Shown here: in pieces, positions 1 through 10,969 of the stretch
How positions within the stretch are numbered: the first letter of the stretch is position 1
How the letters are laid out: every line of letters starts with the position of its first letter
NCBI GenBank assembly: GCA_019241645.1
Contig: JAFAWQ010000016.1
Coordinates: 36,742 to 100,741, forward strand
DNA: 64,000 nt
Reading direction: 5' to 3'
From: Alphaproteobacteria bacterium
Lineage (GTDB): Bacteria > Pseudomonadota > Alphaproteobacteria > Micropepsales > Micropepsaceae
Notes under the pieces: model-generated
Told to the model about the DNA's origin: nothing
The model's input: only the letters and a program-made list of their open reading frames with translations
Databases searched by the model: none
Program-made: the position numbers and the translations under genes

Positions 1-2121
1 AGTATTGCCGCAGGTCGGATTCTGGGGAGGCTTGCGGCGCGGGATTCCCGCCTGCGTGAACACATCGGCAAGATTCGAAGGCCAGAACTCAAAGATCTCT
101 TCATGCACGCGCTTTCCTGCGTAAGGCGGACATACGGCCAAGCCCGTGTCGTCGGCGATCATGACAGGACGATGCACCGTGCTCATGCGGATCGGCGATT
201 TGCCCGGAATGAACCAGGTGTAGCCCGTTTGCGGGCACCAGCGGTTTGGAAGGTCGCCGCTTGCGAGACAGATTTCCACACGTTTCACGCCCGGCGGCGG
301 ACGCAAGTCAGGTTCGGGAAGAGCCGGGTTTTCCTCTCGCACCGCATCGACGATCTGGAAAAACAGCGGCGCGGCGGCGTCCACGCCCACGAAAGCAGAA
401 TTGCCCGAGCCATCGAAGTTTCCCACCCACACGACCAGGACATATGGCCCGAATATTCCAGCGGTCCAAGCATCTCGAAAAGCCCACGAGGTTCCCGTCT
501 TCCAATAGACCGGCAGATGCACCGGCTGCGCGCCCGTTGTCTCGTCCGGGCGTACATGTTCTCCAAGCGCGTTCAGCACCATGAAACTCGCTTCCGCGCT
601 GAGGAGTTTGGTTCCCGCCGTTTGCTGTTCCGAAATGCGGAAGCGCAACGGCTTCAGCACACCATGATTTGCCAGCATCGCATAGAGCGCCGCAATCTCC
701 TGCATGCTGATCTCGCCCCCGCCAAGCACGAGCGCAAGGCCATAATGTTCCTCGCTTGCCAGATGGCCGACACCCGCGCCTTGCAGGAACTGGTAGAAAC
801 TTGGCGAGTGCAACTGCGCCGCCACCCACACCGCCGGAATGTTGCGGCTGCGGTTCAATGCATCCGTTGCCGTGATGGGGCCAAGAAATCGTCCATCGAA
901 GTTTTCCGGCGTGTAAGGCCCGAACGCTGTTGGCACATCACGCAGCACAGTCTCTGGATGCAACACACCCTGATCGAACCCCAGCCCGTAGATGAACGGC
1001 TTCAACGTCGAGCCCGGCGAGCGGCGGGCCATTGTTCCGTTCACCTGCCCTGCCAACTCCTTGTCGAAATAATCGGCGGAGCCGATCAGCGCCTTTACGG
1101 CCATGTCACGCGTATCCACGAGCACTGCGGAGGCATTGCGAATGCCGCTGTCGCTGTTGCGGGTAATATAACGGCCGATTTGCCGTTCGAGCAGGCGCTG
1201 AATATCGAGATCCAGAGTCGTATCGAGGCGGGAATCGGTATGTTCGCCTGCGAACCGCTGCATTCTGACAATCTGCTCCACCGCGTGCGGCGCTTCGAAG
1301 GGGAGCGCAGACGCTGGATGCATGGTCAGCGGCAAAGCGAGCAGCGATTTCATAGTCGCATCATCCTCGGGATGCAAAGGCAGCCAACGTGCGTACAGGC
1401 GGTTGCGCGAGGCAGTGAGGCGGCGGTTTATCCGTTCACTGATCGCCGATGAACCGCGCCGCACGAAGCGCCCGGGATTCTGGGGGATGACGGCGAGTGC
1501 AAGCGCCTCGGGCAAACTCAATCGGAGCGCCGGCTTGTCAAAATAAATGAGGCTGGCGGCGCCTACGCCTTCGACATTTCCGCCGTACGGGGCATCGTTC
1601 AGATACGCTTCCAGAATTTGCCGCTTCGAATAGAACAACTCGAGCTGGACGGCGCGGACGATCTGCTTGAGTTTGCCTGCAGGCGTGCGGGTGTTCAGGG
1701 ACCACAGAAGGCGCGCGAGCTGCATGGTAATCGTGGAGCCGCCCTGACGGTTACCGTGCCGCACATACGTCGCCCATACGCCGCGTGCGAGAGCATAAGG
1801 ACTGAACCCCGGATGCCACCAGAACCAGCCATCCTCGTGCAGCAAAACAGCCTGCACAAGCTGCGGCGCCATCTTGTTCAGCGGCAGCCACAGGCGATAC
1901 CGGTCATCACTTGCAAGGACAAGACGGAGCAGACGACCCCGATCATCATACACAGCGACAGAAGTCGGCCTCCAGTCCTTCAGCAGCGGATGCGGCCACA
2001 ATCGAATTCCGATCAGAACCGCGAAAAGCAGCAGCAAGCCCGCGAACCAGTTCTGTGCCCGCGCAAGTCCGTGCGCCCCGATGCGGAGAATGCGATGTAG
2101 CGCGGACGGAATACGCGTCAC
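1..2121 (-). CDS. pbpC: Penicillin-binding protein 1C (transglycosylase/transpeptidase), 3' end cut by the window edge
   Basis: Manual minus-strand translation from GTG at 2121: VTRIPSALHRILRIGAHGLARAQNW..., then HEDGWFWWHPGF, GNRQGGSTITMQLARLL (GT51) and RRSPGSTLKPFIYGLGFDQG, VYWKTGTSWAFRDAW (transpeptidase SxxK and KTGT). Runs off the left edge. Confidence 0.93.
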   Translation of the reverse strand, partial: MTRIPSALHRILRIGAHGLARAQNWFAGLLLLFAVLIGIRLWPHPLLKDWRPTSVAVYDDRGRLLRLVLASDDRYRLWLPLNKMAPQLVQAVLLHEDGWFWWHPGFSPYALARGVWATYVRHGNRQGGSTITMQLARLLWSLNTRTPAGKLKQIVRAVQLELFYSKRQILEAYLNDAPYGGNVEGVGAASLIYFDKPALRLSLPEALALAVIPQNPGRFVRRGSSAISERINRRLTASRNRLYARWLPLHPEDDATMKSLLALPLTMHPASALPFEAPHAVEQIVRMQRFAGEHTDSRLDTTLDLDIQRLLERQIGRYITRNSDSGIRNASAVLVDTRDMAVKALIGSADYFDKELAGQVNGTMARRSPGSTLKPFIYGLGFDQGVLHPETVLRDVPTAFGPYTPENFDGRFLGPITATDALNRSRNIPAVWVAAQLHSPSFYQFLQGAGVGHLASEEHYGLALVLGGGEISMQEIAALYAMLANHGVLKPLRFRISEQQTAGTKLLSAEASFMVLNALGEHVRPDETTGAQPVHLPVYWKTGTSWAFRDAWTAGIFGPYVLVVWVGNFDGSGNSAFVGVDAAAPLFFQIVDAVREENPALPEPDLRPPPGVKRVEICLASGDLPNRWCPQTGYTWFIPGKSPIRMSTVHRPVMIADDTGLAVCPPYAGKRVHEEIFEFWPSNLADVFTQAGIPRRKPPQNPTCGNT

Positions 2122-2131
2122 GGTCGCTGTC

Positions 2132-5100
2132 CTAATGCACACGCACCACGGTCAGCGCCTGCCCGCCCGGCGCGCGCGCCTGGACGCGCCGGTCATACAT
2201 CGACTCCGCGTATGCCGGAGGCACCATGAACTTGCCCGACGCGCTTGCCTTGATGCGATAGACGAATTCCCTCACATCGGACGTGGCAGAGCCATAGATC
2301 AGCACGCGGTCCTCGCGAATATCCGTGTACACCGGGTTCCAGGTCGAGCCGGGGGCCCGAAGCGAAGCGCCGTTCCCGCCCGGTCGTTGCAACACCGGAT
2401 CGAAGCCGCCGGGCAGCAGATCGACGATGACCACGTCGTTTACGCCCTTTTGACCCGTCGCACGAATTTTCACGTGCACATCGATCTCCTGTCCTGGCGT
2501 GACACTGCCCAAGGCAGCATTTTTCGTATCCGTATAATCGCGTACAATCTCCAATCCGCTCTTGATCGTGGTTGTGGGCGTGTCGCGGTCGTAACCAGCC
2601 TGATCGAGTACCGCCCACGCGGGTTGGTCGCTTGCGTCCGTGAACCGCAGCCCCGTCGCCAAAGAACTCCAGCTGCCTGCCTGCAACAGATTATTCTGTG
2701 GGCTGGAAACCAGTTTCGCGGCCGCGCCGTTTCGAACTTCCTCAATGCGCAATTTGTCGAGCGCCGCCGTACTCGTCCGCGCGTACGTGTCGAGGGCCAA
2801 AAGTGTCATGGAGGCCGAAAGTGTGTTGAACTCGTGGCGCTGCAGCGGCCCGGCGACGTTCTCCAGCACGCGGGGTGACAACATTTTCGCGCGTTGCGGA
2901 AAATGCTTCCCCAAGAGATACAAAACGGTCGTATCGCGGATTAGCGGATCTTCGTAGTATCTGAACCAGTAGGGCTCTCTATCCACATTTCGCTCAAGCG
3001 TGCGCTGGAGCGGATCAATCAATGCGCTCGCTTGCCGGTCCTGTTTCAGCAGTTGGTACGAAGCCGCAAGCCAGGCAGCGGACAGATCATTCCGCCACGC
3101 CTTTGGGTAAGCGTCCTGCAGCCGCTTTTGTACGCCGGCGAGTTGGTTGGTGGTTATGTTGCCCTGCCGCGTCAGCAGATACACGGCATAGGCGCGCTGC
3201 CGCACCTCTTCCAGCGTGGCGAGGGTTTCGTCGGCGGCGAGCTGCTGCAGATAACGATCGCCGTCGTCGATCATCTGGTTTGGAACGGATGCTCCGCGAT
3301 CTCTCGCTTCAAGCAGGAAGTGCACTGCATACGCCGAAATAAACGGATCTGGCTCCGGCGTCGCGCTCCACACACCAAAGCCGCCACGGGCGTTCTGCCG
3401 CGAGCGCAGGACGTCGATCTGTGCCGCCAGCGCGTCCCAGCCTTTTGGGCGTCCACTGCCAAGTCCCGGCTCAAGCGCGCGCGCAAACGCTGGTATCGAA
3501 CTCCACTTATCCGCAACCAGTCGCGGCATCGCGGCGCTGATGATCTGCTCGCTGCAGTAGTTGTCGTAGTTCACCAGCCAGCTTGTCAGGCCCTGTGCCA
3601 GCACCAGCGGCACGGTCGAGAAGGTGGCCTCTCGGCGGCTGTAGGGCGCGTAGAGATTTCGCAGTCCGGCTATAACCTTCATGCCACCAGGGGACACGCG
3701 CGCGATGTCGATCTGGGTGCGGTACGCCGAGGCTGGCCGCACGGAAATATCGATCCGCTGCGAAGCCGATTTGTTTCCATAGCTCGCCACGAAAGACAGC
3801 GCGCCGGAACCCAACGCTTGCGTGGCGCGCACGCGAAACGTCACTACGCCCTCGTGCATGGCGGCGAGGGTGATCTTTTGCGCGTTTCCACCCACTACCT
3901 GCAACTGCGGGCCGGTCCTCAGCTGCACCGTCACTGGCACCTGTTGGTTGCCCGTCCCGCTCAAATTGTTCGAGACGCCGACGCCGACATCAGCCTCATC
4001 CCCCGGCGCCAGCGTTGTCGGCGCGTCCGGCGAAAGCACGAAGTCGCCGCGCACAGTGGTCCCGCCTTCTGCCGTGCCGATCAGCTGTGCCGACACCGCG
4101 ACCGCCATCACATGCAGCTTGCCGTGGAAATAATCCGGCACAGTATACCGGAAGTCCCGCGTGCCATCGACGTCGACGATACCCGACCAATAGACGACGG
4201 GCGCGTCGCGGCGACGCTTGAATGGATTGAGTTGCCGACCGAGGGCGTCGCCGTTATCGCCGCCGGGCGCGGCCAATGCCATCAGCTTTTTGAAGTCGGG
4301 CAGGATCAGGTCGAGGATCTGCCCTGTCTGTACCTGCAACATGCGCTTGCGGAAGAAAAACGCGAGCGGATCGCCCAATTTGTAGTGGGCAACCTGCAGG
4401 ATTCCTTCGTCGACAGCGAACAGCACTGCCTTGGTCGGACGGCCTGCCGTCAGACGAAACGTGGCGGCCTCGCCGGGCTTTACCAATTCCGGCGCTTCGA
4501 TGTGGAGCGGATTGCGCCGCGCATCCACGTTTACGGAAAACGGGGCCACGCCATAGCTGAGCGGACTCATGAAGATTTCGTCCGAGGAAGGGTCGCGGAT
4601 GTATTGGACATTCACGTAGCCGCTTCCCTCGAAGCCGGCGGGTACGGTGATGTGCTGCACGGAGTTCGTCGTGGCCGCGTTGAACCAAGCATGCGCGTAC
4701 ACTTTGTCGCGTTCGATGGTGATGAGGCCGCTGCCGGCATAGGGTGCACGAAGGGAAATTTCTATCGGCTCGCCAGGCGCGTAATCCTCCTTGTTGAGCT
4801 TGATCTGCAGCTCCGCATTACGCTCCAGCGAACGCGAGAGATTGGCTTGGCCGGTCACGGAGTACTCGATCCGGTTCACCGCCTGCTCTCCCCACCTAAT
4901 GACCAGCGCGTAGTCGCCGGGCTTCTCCGTCGGCAGCGCGTAGTCCATGCCGCCTGCCGGAATGGTTAGGGCCGTGGCGCTGATCGGTATTTCCTTGAGG
5001 CGGGACTCATATTTGTAGACGCCGGACTCCTGTTTCGTCAGCACCGACACATACCGGCGTTCGATCAGCTGAGCCCGCAAATTCGACAGCGGAATAGACG

Positions 5101-8023
5101 CGGCATGCGGATCGATGGCGATGAGATGCACACCGCGGGCACTGCCGCGCTTGATGTAGGAAAGGTCGTCGGTGGATTTATAGCCCACCAGCCAGGCGTT
5201 GCGCGAGACCAGCGTGTCCGCTGTAGCGGCCACGTTCCGGCCGCCCTCCGCTTCGTAGACTTTGGTAAGAAACGCAAGGCGGTAGGTCGCGTCGGCATAC
5301 TTCTTCAGGTCGAGATCGAATTCGGCGTGGCCCTTGTCGTTGGTGCGGCTGTCCTGAAGCTTCGTGGTGTAGCCCTCTTTCGCGTGACGCACATCGTAGA
5401 ACTGGTAGTCCGGCCATTTGCGGAAAGCGGGAAAACTCGGGTTGAGGGTCAGCGTGGCTTCCACGCGGCGGTTCGCAGCCGGCGTGCCGAAAAGATTCCG
5501 CGCGTCGACAAGGCCCTTGAGCCCGTCGGGCCTTACCCAGCCCTCGGCGATATGCGCCGACAGGCTCGCGTCCACCTTCATGCTGTCCGGCAGGAACTCC
5601 TTGACGGAAACCGTGGTGGACCCGATCGAGCGTTCCTCGGTGTCCTTGCCCACAATATAGAGATTGACCGCCCAGGTGCCCGTTGGCGCGGCTTCCGTAG
5701 TCGTGTAGTCGATCGCCGTAAAGCCGGTAGCATCGACCGACACCGGCATCTTCTTCACAGTGAGGCCGCGCGCATCAACAATTTCCGCCTGCAGCGGCAC
5801 GCCGGCAGGACTTTGCGCCCAGTTCGCCGTGCGCACCACGATTCCGATGTGCATCAAATCGCCGGGCCGGTAGATGCCGCGGTCCGAGAACAGGTAAGCG
5901 GACAACTCGCCCTCGGTTTCCGGATTGACCTCGCCGCCGGTGTCGAAACGCGAGTAATCGAGCCTGCGATCCCGACCATCGATTGGCAGAAACGACAGGT
6001 CGTCTCCCTTCCGCACAATGTACATGACCGGACGTTTTTCGTGTTCCAGCCCTTTGAGTGTTGGGAAGTGCGCGGCCCCGCCAGCGGTGCTGGTCTCGCT
6101 GTAGAGCGTCTCGCCATTCACCGCGACGACGGACACGGCCGCTCCCTCCACGGGTTGGCCGGTGCGGATAGACTGCACGAAAAGATCCCGGCTGCCATCA
6201 AGCGCGCGCTTGGCGATCATGCCGAGATCGGTGATGACGATCAGCCGGGTGTCCGATGGGGCATCCGCCTCGCTTGACGACTCTTCTTCAGATTCCTCTC
6301 CGTCCTCTGTCTCCGTGGGGTTCTCCGCATTGGGATTGTAGGCGGAAAGATGCAGCAGGAAGACGCCGCGCCGTCCCTCCTTCAAGTACTGGCCGAGATC
6401 AACGCCCTCGTAATGCGCTTCACCCGGTGCCACAGGTGGGAATGATCGCGCATCCCGGAACCGCTCCACGATATGGTCTTCGCTGAATCCTGAAAATTCA
6501 GGATGACTGAAGCTGCCATCGTTAAGACTTACCAGATGCTGCAGCTGTTCGGGCAACACTCGCCCTATCTCCAGTTGCATTCCGCGCAGATTGCGTGCGA
6601 CGACTGAGATGCGGCGATCGCCGCTCATCGAAAGCAGAGAACCATCAGCCATGAAGCGCAGAAGCTTCGGATAGTCCGGCACGGTAAAGGCGCGGACATC
6701 CGCCTTACCCAAAATATATCCGCCGAACGATTTGATCCCGGGCGCAAAGCGCACATATACCCGCTGTCCAGGTTCGGCGTGATACTTGAAGCTCTGCAGT
6801 TCGGCGTACTCCTGTTCCGTCGGCACGGGAAAAAGCTTCAGCGCCTGCGAATGCCGCAGGACGTCCTCACTCACCTCGCCGGTGTCCCATTCGTAGGGTG
6901 GCGCATCCGCCGCCTGCTTCACACCGGACTTGCGCTTCGGCAGCACCCAAGCTTTGGCGGAGGCAACCAACTCGCTACTTCGCACGGCGTCGGTAAGATT
7001 GGTGACAAGCACCTGTTCGGGTTCATATTTATCGTTGTCCACCAACGTTGGTTTCACGTCGGTCAGTTTTAGGCTGTAGAGTCCCGGTACGCGCACGGAA
7101 ACGTGCACGGGCGAAGCTGTGCCGTCGCCACCGCGCACGGTGCGCACGCCGGCGGCCAGGGTGAGCGTCACGGTATCGTCGTCCCGCGGCAGCTCGAGCG
7201 GCTGGGAATGAACCCACGCCTGAAGCTTTGCTGCGTCGTAAGCGAGCGTGAATTTCAGCGCTGTCGCGTATTTGCCGTCGCGGCCGCGGAGCGCCAGTGA
7301 AACGCGCTTTTCCAACTGCGCCGGATCGACAGGATAGTTGAAGGCAAGCGGCATGATGGTTTTCTTGGCGGTCGGCCGCTGAGGGTCCTGATAGAACTCC
7401 CCCTTCCCCGCCGTGACGGCGAATACCGGGACTAAGAAATCAAGATGATCGTCCGCGAGCAGAACATGAGGCGCGAAGGCTTGCTGTACGTCGAACCGCA
7501 CGGAAACCTTCGCACCTACAGGCCAGTCCGCGGCCGGCATGAACCGCAAGGTGCGATCATCTACCCACGTCCACGTACCCTTCAGCACGGGGTCCATGGC
7601 GATGCCGCGAATGGCGGTCTTGCCGACCCGCTCGATAGGCGCCGCGGAGCCTGAGAATTTCACCTCGACGGGATGGACGACAACGGTCGGCGTGCCGTCC
7701 AGCTTTTCGTAATCCGTGACAGCCGGTCCGTGCGCCGCGAAGGTGATGCGCGGCGGTTCCGGAGGATGCGGCCGGTGCAGGTACCACTGCCATCCAGCCC
7801 AACTTGCAACCGCGAGCGCCACTACGGCTACGGCGCCGACGCCATATTCTTTCGGACGCTGGCGCAATTCTGCGGCCGTGACGCCAACCCAAGGTGGCCG
7901 CGACCACGACCAGGAGCCGAACACCGGCCGCGACACGGCGCCCAGTGCAGCAAAAAACCTCCCCGCCAAGCGCGCGCCCTGCGCCGGCAGTGCCATCAGA
8001 AATCGCATCAGGTCCAAATTCAC
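2132..8023 (-). CDS. yfhM: Bacterial alpha-2-macroglobulin family protein with CSEQ thioester motif
   Basis: 1963-aa ORF with N-terminal TM, MG-type domains (SDRGIYRPGDLMHIGIVVR) and a thioester-type motif YDNYCSEQIISAAMP; immediately upstream of pbpC, the usual pairing. Confidence 0.92.
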   Translation of the reverse strand: MNLDLMRFLMALPAQGARLAGRFFAALGAVSRPVFGSWSWSRPPWVGVTAAELRQRPKEYGVGAVAVVALAVASWAGWQWYLHRPHPPEPPRITFAAHGPAVTDYEKLDGTPTVVVHPVEVKFSGSAAPIERVGKTAIRGIAMDPVLKGTWTWVDDRTLRFMPAADWPVGAKVSVRFDVQQAFAPHVLLADDHLDFLVPVFAVTAGKGEFYQDPQRPTAKKTIMPLAFNYPVDPAQLEKRVSLALRGRDGKYATALKFTLAYDAAKLQAWVHSQPLELPRDDDTVTLTLAAGVRTVRGGDGTASPVHVSVRVPGLYSLKLTDVKPTLVDNDKYEPEQVLVTNLTDAVRSSELVASAKAWVLPKRKSGVKQAADAPPYEWDTGEVSEDVLRHSQALKLFPVPTEQEYAELQSFKYHAEPGQRVYVRFAPGIKSFGGYILGKADVRAFTVPDYPKLLRFMADGSLLSMSGDRRISVVARNLRGMQLEIGRVLPEQLQHLVSLNDGSFSHPEFSGFSEDHIVERFRDARSFPPVAPGEAHYEGVDLGQYLKEGRRGVFLLHLSAYNPNAENPTETEDGEESEEESSSEADAPSDTRLIVITDLGMIAKRALDGSRDLFVQSIRTGQPVEGAAVSVVAVNGETLYSETSTAGGAAHFPTLKGLEHEKRPVMYIVRKGDDLSFLPIDGRDRRLDYSRFDTGGEVNPETEGELSAYLFSDRGIYRPGDLMHIGIVVRTANWAQSPAGVPLQAEIVDARGLTVKKMPVSVDATGFTAIDYTTTEAAPTGTWAVNLYIVGKDTEERSIGSTTVSVKEFLPDSMKVDASLSAHIAEGWVRPDGLKGLVDARNLFGTPAANRRVEATLTLNPSFPAFRKWPDYQFYDVRHAKEGYTTKLQDSRTNDKGHAEFDLDLKKYADATYRLAFLTKVYEAEGGRNVAATADTLVSRNAWLVGYKSTDDLSYIKRGSARGVHLIAIDPHAASIPLSNLRAQLIERRYVSVLTKQESGVYKYESRLKEIPISATALTIPAGGMDYALPTEKPGDYALVIRWGEQAVNRIEYSVTGQANLSRSLERNAELQIKLNKEDYAPGEPIEISLRAPYAGSGLITIERDKVYAHAWFNAATTNSVQHITVPAGFEGSGYVNVQYIRDPSSDEIFMSPLSYGVAPFSVNVDARRNPLHIEAPELVKPGEAATFRLTAGRPTKAVLFAVDEGILQVAHYKLGDPLAFFFRKRMLQVQTGQILDLILPDFKKLMALAAPGGDNGDALGRQLNPFKRRRDAPVVYWSGIVDVDGTRDFRYTVPDYFHGKLHVMAVAVSAQLIGTAEGGTTVRGDFVLSPDAPTTLAPGDEADVGVGVSNNLSGTGNQQVPVTVQLRTGPQLQVVGGNAQKITLAAMHEGVVTFRVRATQALGSGALSFVASYGNKSASQRIDISVRPASAYRTQIDIARVSPGGMKVIAGLRNLYAPYSRREATFSTVPLVLAQGLTSWLVNYDNYCSEQIISAAMPRLVADKWSSIPAFARALEPGLGSGRPKGWDALAAQIDVLRSRQNARGGFGVWSATPEPDPFISAYAVHFLLEARDRGASVPNQMIDDGDRYLQQLAADETLATLEEVRQRAYAVYLLTRQGNITTNQLAGVQKRLQDAYPKAWRNDLSAAWLAASYQLLKQDRQASALIDPLQRTLERNVDREPYWFRYYEDPLIRDTTVLYLLGKHFPQRAKMLSPRVLENVAGPLQRHEFNTLSASMTLLALDTYARTSTAALDKLRIEEVRNGAAAKLVSSPQNNLLQAGSWSSLATGLRFTDASDQPAWAVLDQAGYDRDTPTTTIKSGLEIVRDYTDTKNAALGSVTPGQEIDVHVKIRATGQKGVNDVVIVDLLPGGFDPVLQRPGGNGASLRAPGSTWNPVYTDIREDRVLIYGSATSDVREFVYRIKASASGKFMVPPAYAESMYDRRVQARAPGGQALTVVRVH

Positions 8024-8176
8024 CCCTTCGAACAGGACAAGAGGTTCGTCCTATTCCGCCCACCGAACCGCCCCCAACGCAGCGGCAACCCAACCTGGCC
8101 TCATTCACGCGCAATCCGGCCGTCTCGTCCAGAGGCTTTCCCAATTATCCAAACTTCAACCGGGAGTTTGCGGCGG

Positions 8177-9307
8177 TCAGTGGGAGTGTTCGAAGGCGGC
8201 GGCTGGAATTGCCTCACGCAGACGCCGAGCAAATGCGGCGAGGCAGACCTCGGACTTCGACAATGGTCCGCTCTCGTAACTTGAGGACATCATCCCTGCC
8301 TGCACACGTGCGATCAGGGCCGTATCCTCGGCATTCACCTGCCGGTTGATGCGCCAGTTGAGGTAGCGTGCCGCGCGTACCTCGCGCCGCGTGTCTGGGC
8401 GAACATAAGCGATTTCCCGGATCAGGGTTTCCGTCGGCGAAACCGGCAGGAACTGCATGAAGTCGACCTGGTCGGGATAGATATCGAAAGCTAGGTTCGG
8501 CCACAGCCGATAATAGCTCCACAACCGCCGGCGATCTTCGCTCAAATGCTCGAAGACCGGCAGCAATTTTTGGTAGCTACTTTCCGTCCAATTGTTGGAT
8601 GTGCGCTCCGTGATGCGGCCTTCCATCTTGTCGACCCAAGGCTGCGCCTCCAATCGATAGCTGCCGGCAAAGATTCGCGTCAGGCCCGGATGCGCCACAG
8701 GAATGTGCAGCCCGTCGCCGTAATTGTCCGCCACGTTTTTCCAGTTCACCGGGCGCGGACGCAAGGTCACGCGTCCCTTCGGAACCAGCTGTTCGAAACC
8801 GTGCGGTGCGATTTCTTCGTCGTATGGCGCCATCATGTCGGCCACAGAAGGCAGGCCTGCCTCCATGCGCACGAAAATGAAGCCGCGCCAGATTTCCTGC
8901 TCGAGGGGAACAAGGCCGTAGCGGGCCTTCTCCAACGCTTCAAACCCCTGCCAGGGAGGCACAGACCTTAAAGAGCCATCAAGATCGTAGCTCCAGGCAT
9001 GGTACGGGCAGACAAGACGGTGACCGCAATTGCCGCTGTCGCCGTCGGCTAGCCGCGATGCCCGATGACGACAGACATTGTGGAAACTCCGCGCGACACC
9101 GTCGCTGCCGCGAACCGTGACAAAGCGTTCTCCGAGGATGTCGAGAGTATGATAATCGCCCCGGTGCGGAATGTCGCTGACGTGGCAAACGAGCTGCCAA
9201 CTGCGCGCGAAAACGTACTGACGCTCGGCTTCGAAGAAGCCGGCGTCGCTATAGAGCCACGCCGGCAGGCTATGCTCGGTGACTGCGGTCAGGTTTCTCT
9301 CGCTCAC
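8177..9307 (-). CDS. Rieske-type aromatic ring-hydroxylating oxygenase, alpha subunit
   Basis: Rieske motif CRHRASRLADGDSGNCGHRLVCPYHAWSYDLDGSL and mononuclear iron region NVADNYGDGLHIPVAHPGL. Confidence 0.9.
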   Translation of the reverse strand: MSERNLTAVTEHSLPAWLYSDAGFFEAERQYVFARSWQLVCHVSDIPHRGDYHTLDILGERFVTVRGSDGVARSFHNVCRHRASRLADGDSGNCGHRLVCPYHAWSYDLDGSLRSVPPWQGFEALEKARYGLVPLEQEIWRGFIFVRMEAGLPSVADMMAPYDEEIAPHGFEQLVPKGRVTLRPRPVNWKNVADNYGDGLHIPVAHPGLTRIFAGSYRLEAQPWVDKMEGRITERTSNNWTESSYQKLLPVFEHLSEDRRRLWSYYRLWPNLAFDIYPDQVDFMQFLPVSPTETLIREIAYVRPDTRREVRAARYLNWRINRQVNAEDTALIARVQAGMMSSSYESGPLSKSEVCLAAFARRLREAIPAAAFEHSH

Positions 9308-9404
9308 CGCCGCAGCCTATAAGAACCAAGAGACTTTGGGGAGAGCCTGATAAGCCGGTTAAATTGCTAGACAAATTCCATCTGCCCCGATAGCTCTGAC
9401 GGTC

Positions 9405-10811
9405 ATGAGCAATCCTGTGGTCAGCACCCGCGACATTCTGGCCGGCAACGTGCCGCAGGATGCACCCGTCACCGTCAAAGGATGGGTGCGCACGCGCCGG
9501 GATTCGAAGGCAGGTATTTCGTTCATACAGCTGTCGGACGGTTCATCGCTTCACCCCGTACAGTTGGTCGCCCCTAACACATTGCCGAATTTTGCCGACG
9601 CGATCCTGCGGCTCACCACAGGCTGTGCCGTAGAGGCGACAGGGATGATTGTTCCGTCGCCGGCAAAAGGCCAGCCGTTCGAGATGCAGGCAATGGCCAT
9701 CGATGTCATCGGTTGGGTTGAACATCCGGACAGCTATCCGATTCAACCCAAGCCACACTCGCTGGAGTTCTTGCGCGATGTTGCGCATCTGAGGCCCCGA
9801 ACGAATATCATAGCGGCCGCTACGCGCGTGCGGCACACTCTGGCGCAAGCGATCCATCGCTTTTTCGATGAGAACGGTTTCTACTGGATCAACACGCCAA
9901 TCATCACCTCGTCGGATGCCGAAGGCGCGGGCGCCATGTTCCGCGTATCGACGCTCGACCTCGCGAATCTGCCGCGCACCGCTGAAGGCGGAATCGACTT
10001 CAGCAAGGATTTCTTCGCACGCGAAGCCTTCCTGACCGTTTCCGGACAGCTGAACGTGGAAGCCTACTGCCTCGCGCTTTCCAAAGTGTACACTTTTGGA
10101 CCGACCTTCCGCGCCGAGAATTCCAACACGAGCCGGCATCTCGCCGAATTCTGGATGATCGAACCGGAAATCGCTTTCGCCGATCTCTCCGACAATGCGA
10201 GCCTGGCCGAACGATTGCTGAAGAACGCGTTCAAGACGCTGTTGCGCGAACGCGCCGACGACATAGCCTTTTTCGACGAGCGTGTTGAGAAAGGACTCGC
10301 CGCCAAACTGGAGGGAATCATAAACTCAGAATTCGTGCGGATGGATTATGGCGAGGCCATCAGGGTTCTTGAGCGGGCGAATGAGAAATTTGAGTTTCCT
10401 GTCAAATGGGGCGTCGATCTACAGTCCGAACACGAGCGATATCTGACGGAGAAACACGTCAAGAAGCCCGTGATCCTGATGAACTATCCGAAGGAAATTA
10501 AGGCCTTCTACATGCGGGCGAACGACGACGGCAAAACCGTCGCGGCGATGGATGTTCTTGTACCCGGCATCGGCGAGATCATTGGCGGGAGTCAGCGCGA
10601 GGAACGCCTCGGGGTTCTGGACGCTCGCATGACGGAATGCGGCATCGACAAGGAGCACTACGCCTGGTACCGCGATCTTCGGCGTTACGGCACGGTGCCG
10701 CACGCTGGCTTCGGTCTCGGTTTTGAGCGCACCATCGCTTATGTCACAGGTCTCGCCAATGTGCGCGACGCGATCCCGTTTCCGAGAACACCGGGCAACG
10801 CCCGGTATTGA
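9405..10811 (+). CDS. asnS: Asparaginyl-tRNA synthetase
   Basis: 468 aa; class II aaRS with N-terminal OB fold ([14 protein letters not shown]), [21 protein letters not shown] and C-terminal [34 protein letters not shown]. Confidence 0.96.
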   Translation: MSNPVVSTRDILAGNVPQDAPVTVKGWVRTRRDSKAGISFIQLSDGSSLHPVQLVAPNTLPNFADAILRLTTGCAVEATGMIVPSPAKGQPFEMQAMAIDVIGWVEHPDSYPIQPKPHSLEFLRDVAHLRPRTNIIAAATRVRHTLAQAIHRFFDENGFYWINTPIITSSDAEGAGAMFRVSTLDLANLPRTAEGGIDFSKDFFAREAFLTVSGQLNVEAYCLALSKVYTFGPTFRAENSNTSRHLAEFWMIEPEIAFADLSDNASLAERLLKNAFKTLLRERADDIAFFDERVEKGLAAKLEGIINSEFVRMDYGEAIRVLERANEKFEFPVKWGVDLQSEHERYLTEKHVKKPVILMNYPKEIKAFYMRANDDGKTVAAMDVLVPGIGEIIGGSQREERLGVLDARMTECGIDKEHYAWYRDLRRYGTVPHAGFGLGFERTIAYVTGLANVRDAIPFPRTPGNARY

Positions 10812-10969
10812 GTTTCGAGTTCTGGATATAGGCGGCATTCAACTGCCTCTACGATGCAACCCGTCACCGCCGGTTTCCGAACACATTTTTAATACCATTG
10901 GCGTCAGCTGCAGCAGACAATTCCACCATTGGGCAGCACCTGGAGTTTTTTTATTAGCAAGCAATGGTA

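Noticed and set aside
103-1452. 449-aa plus-strand ORF
   Set aside because: Antisense to clear pbpC; Arg/His-rich composition typical of shadow ORFs in GC-rich coding DNA.
3032-6277. Long plus-strand ORFs (645 aa, 390 aa)
   Set aside because: Antisense shadows of the alpha-2-macroglobulin gene; no domain motifs or signal peptide.
10790-10806. ACCGGGC-AAC-GCCCGGT hairpin at the asnS end, candidate terminator
   Set aside because: Encodes the conserved AsnRS C-terminus PRTPGNA(R) before the stop and has no T-tract; likely coincidental.
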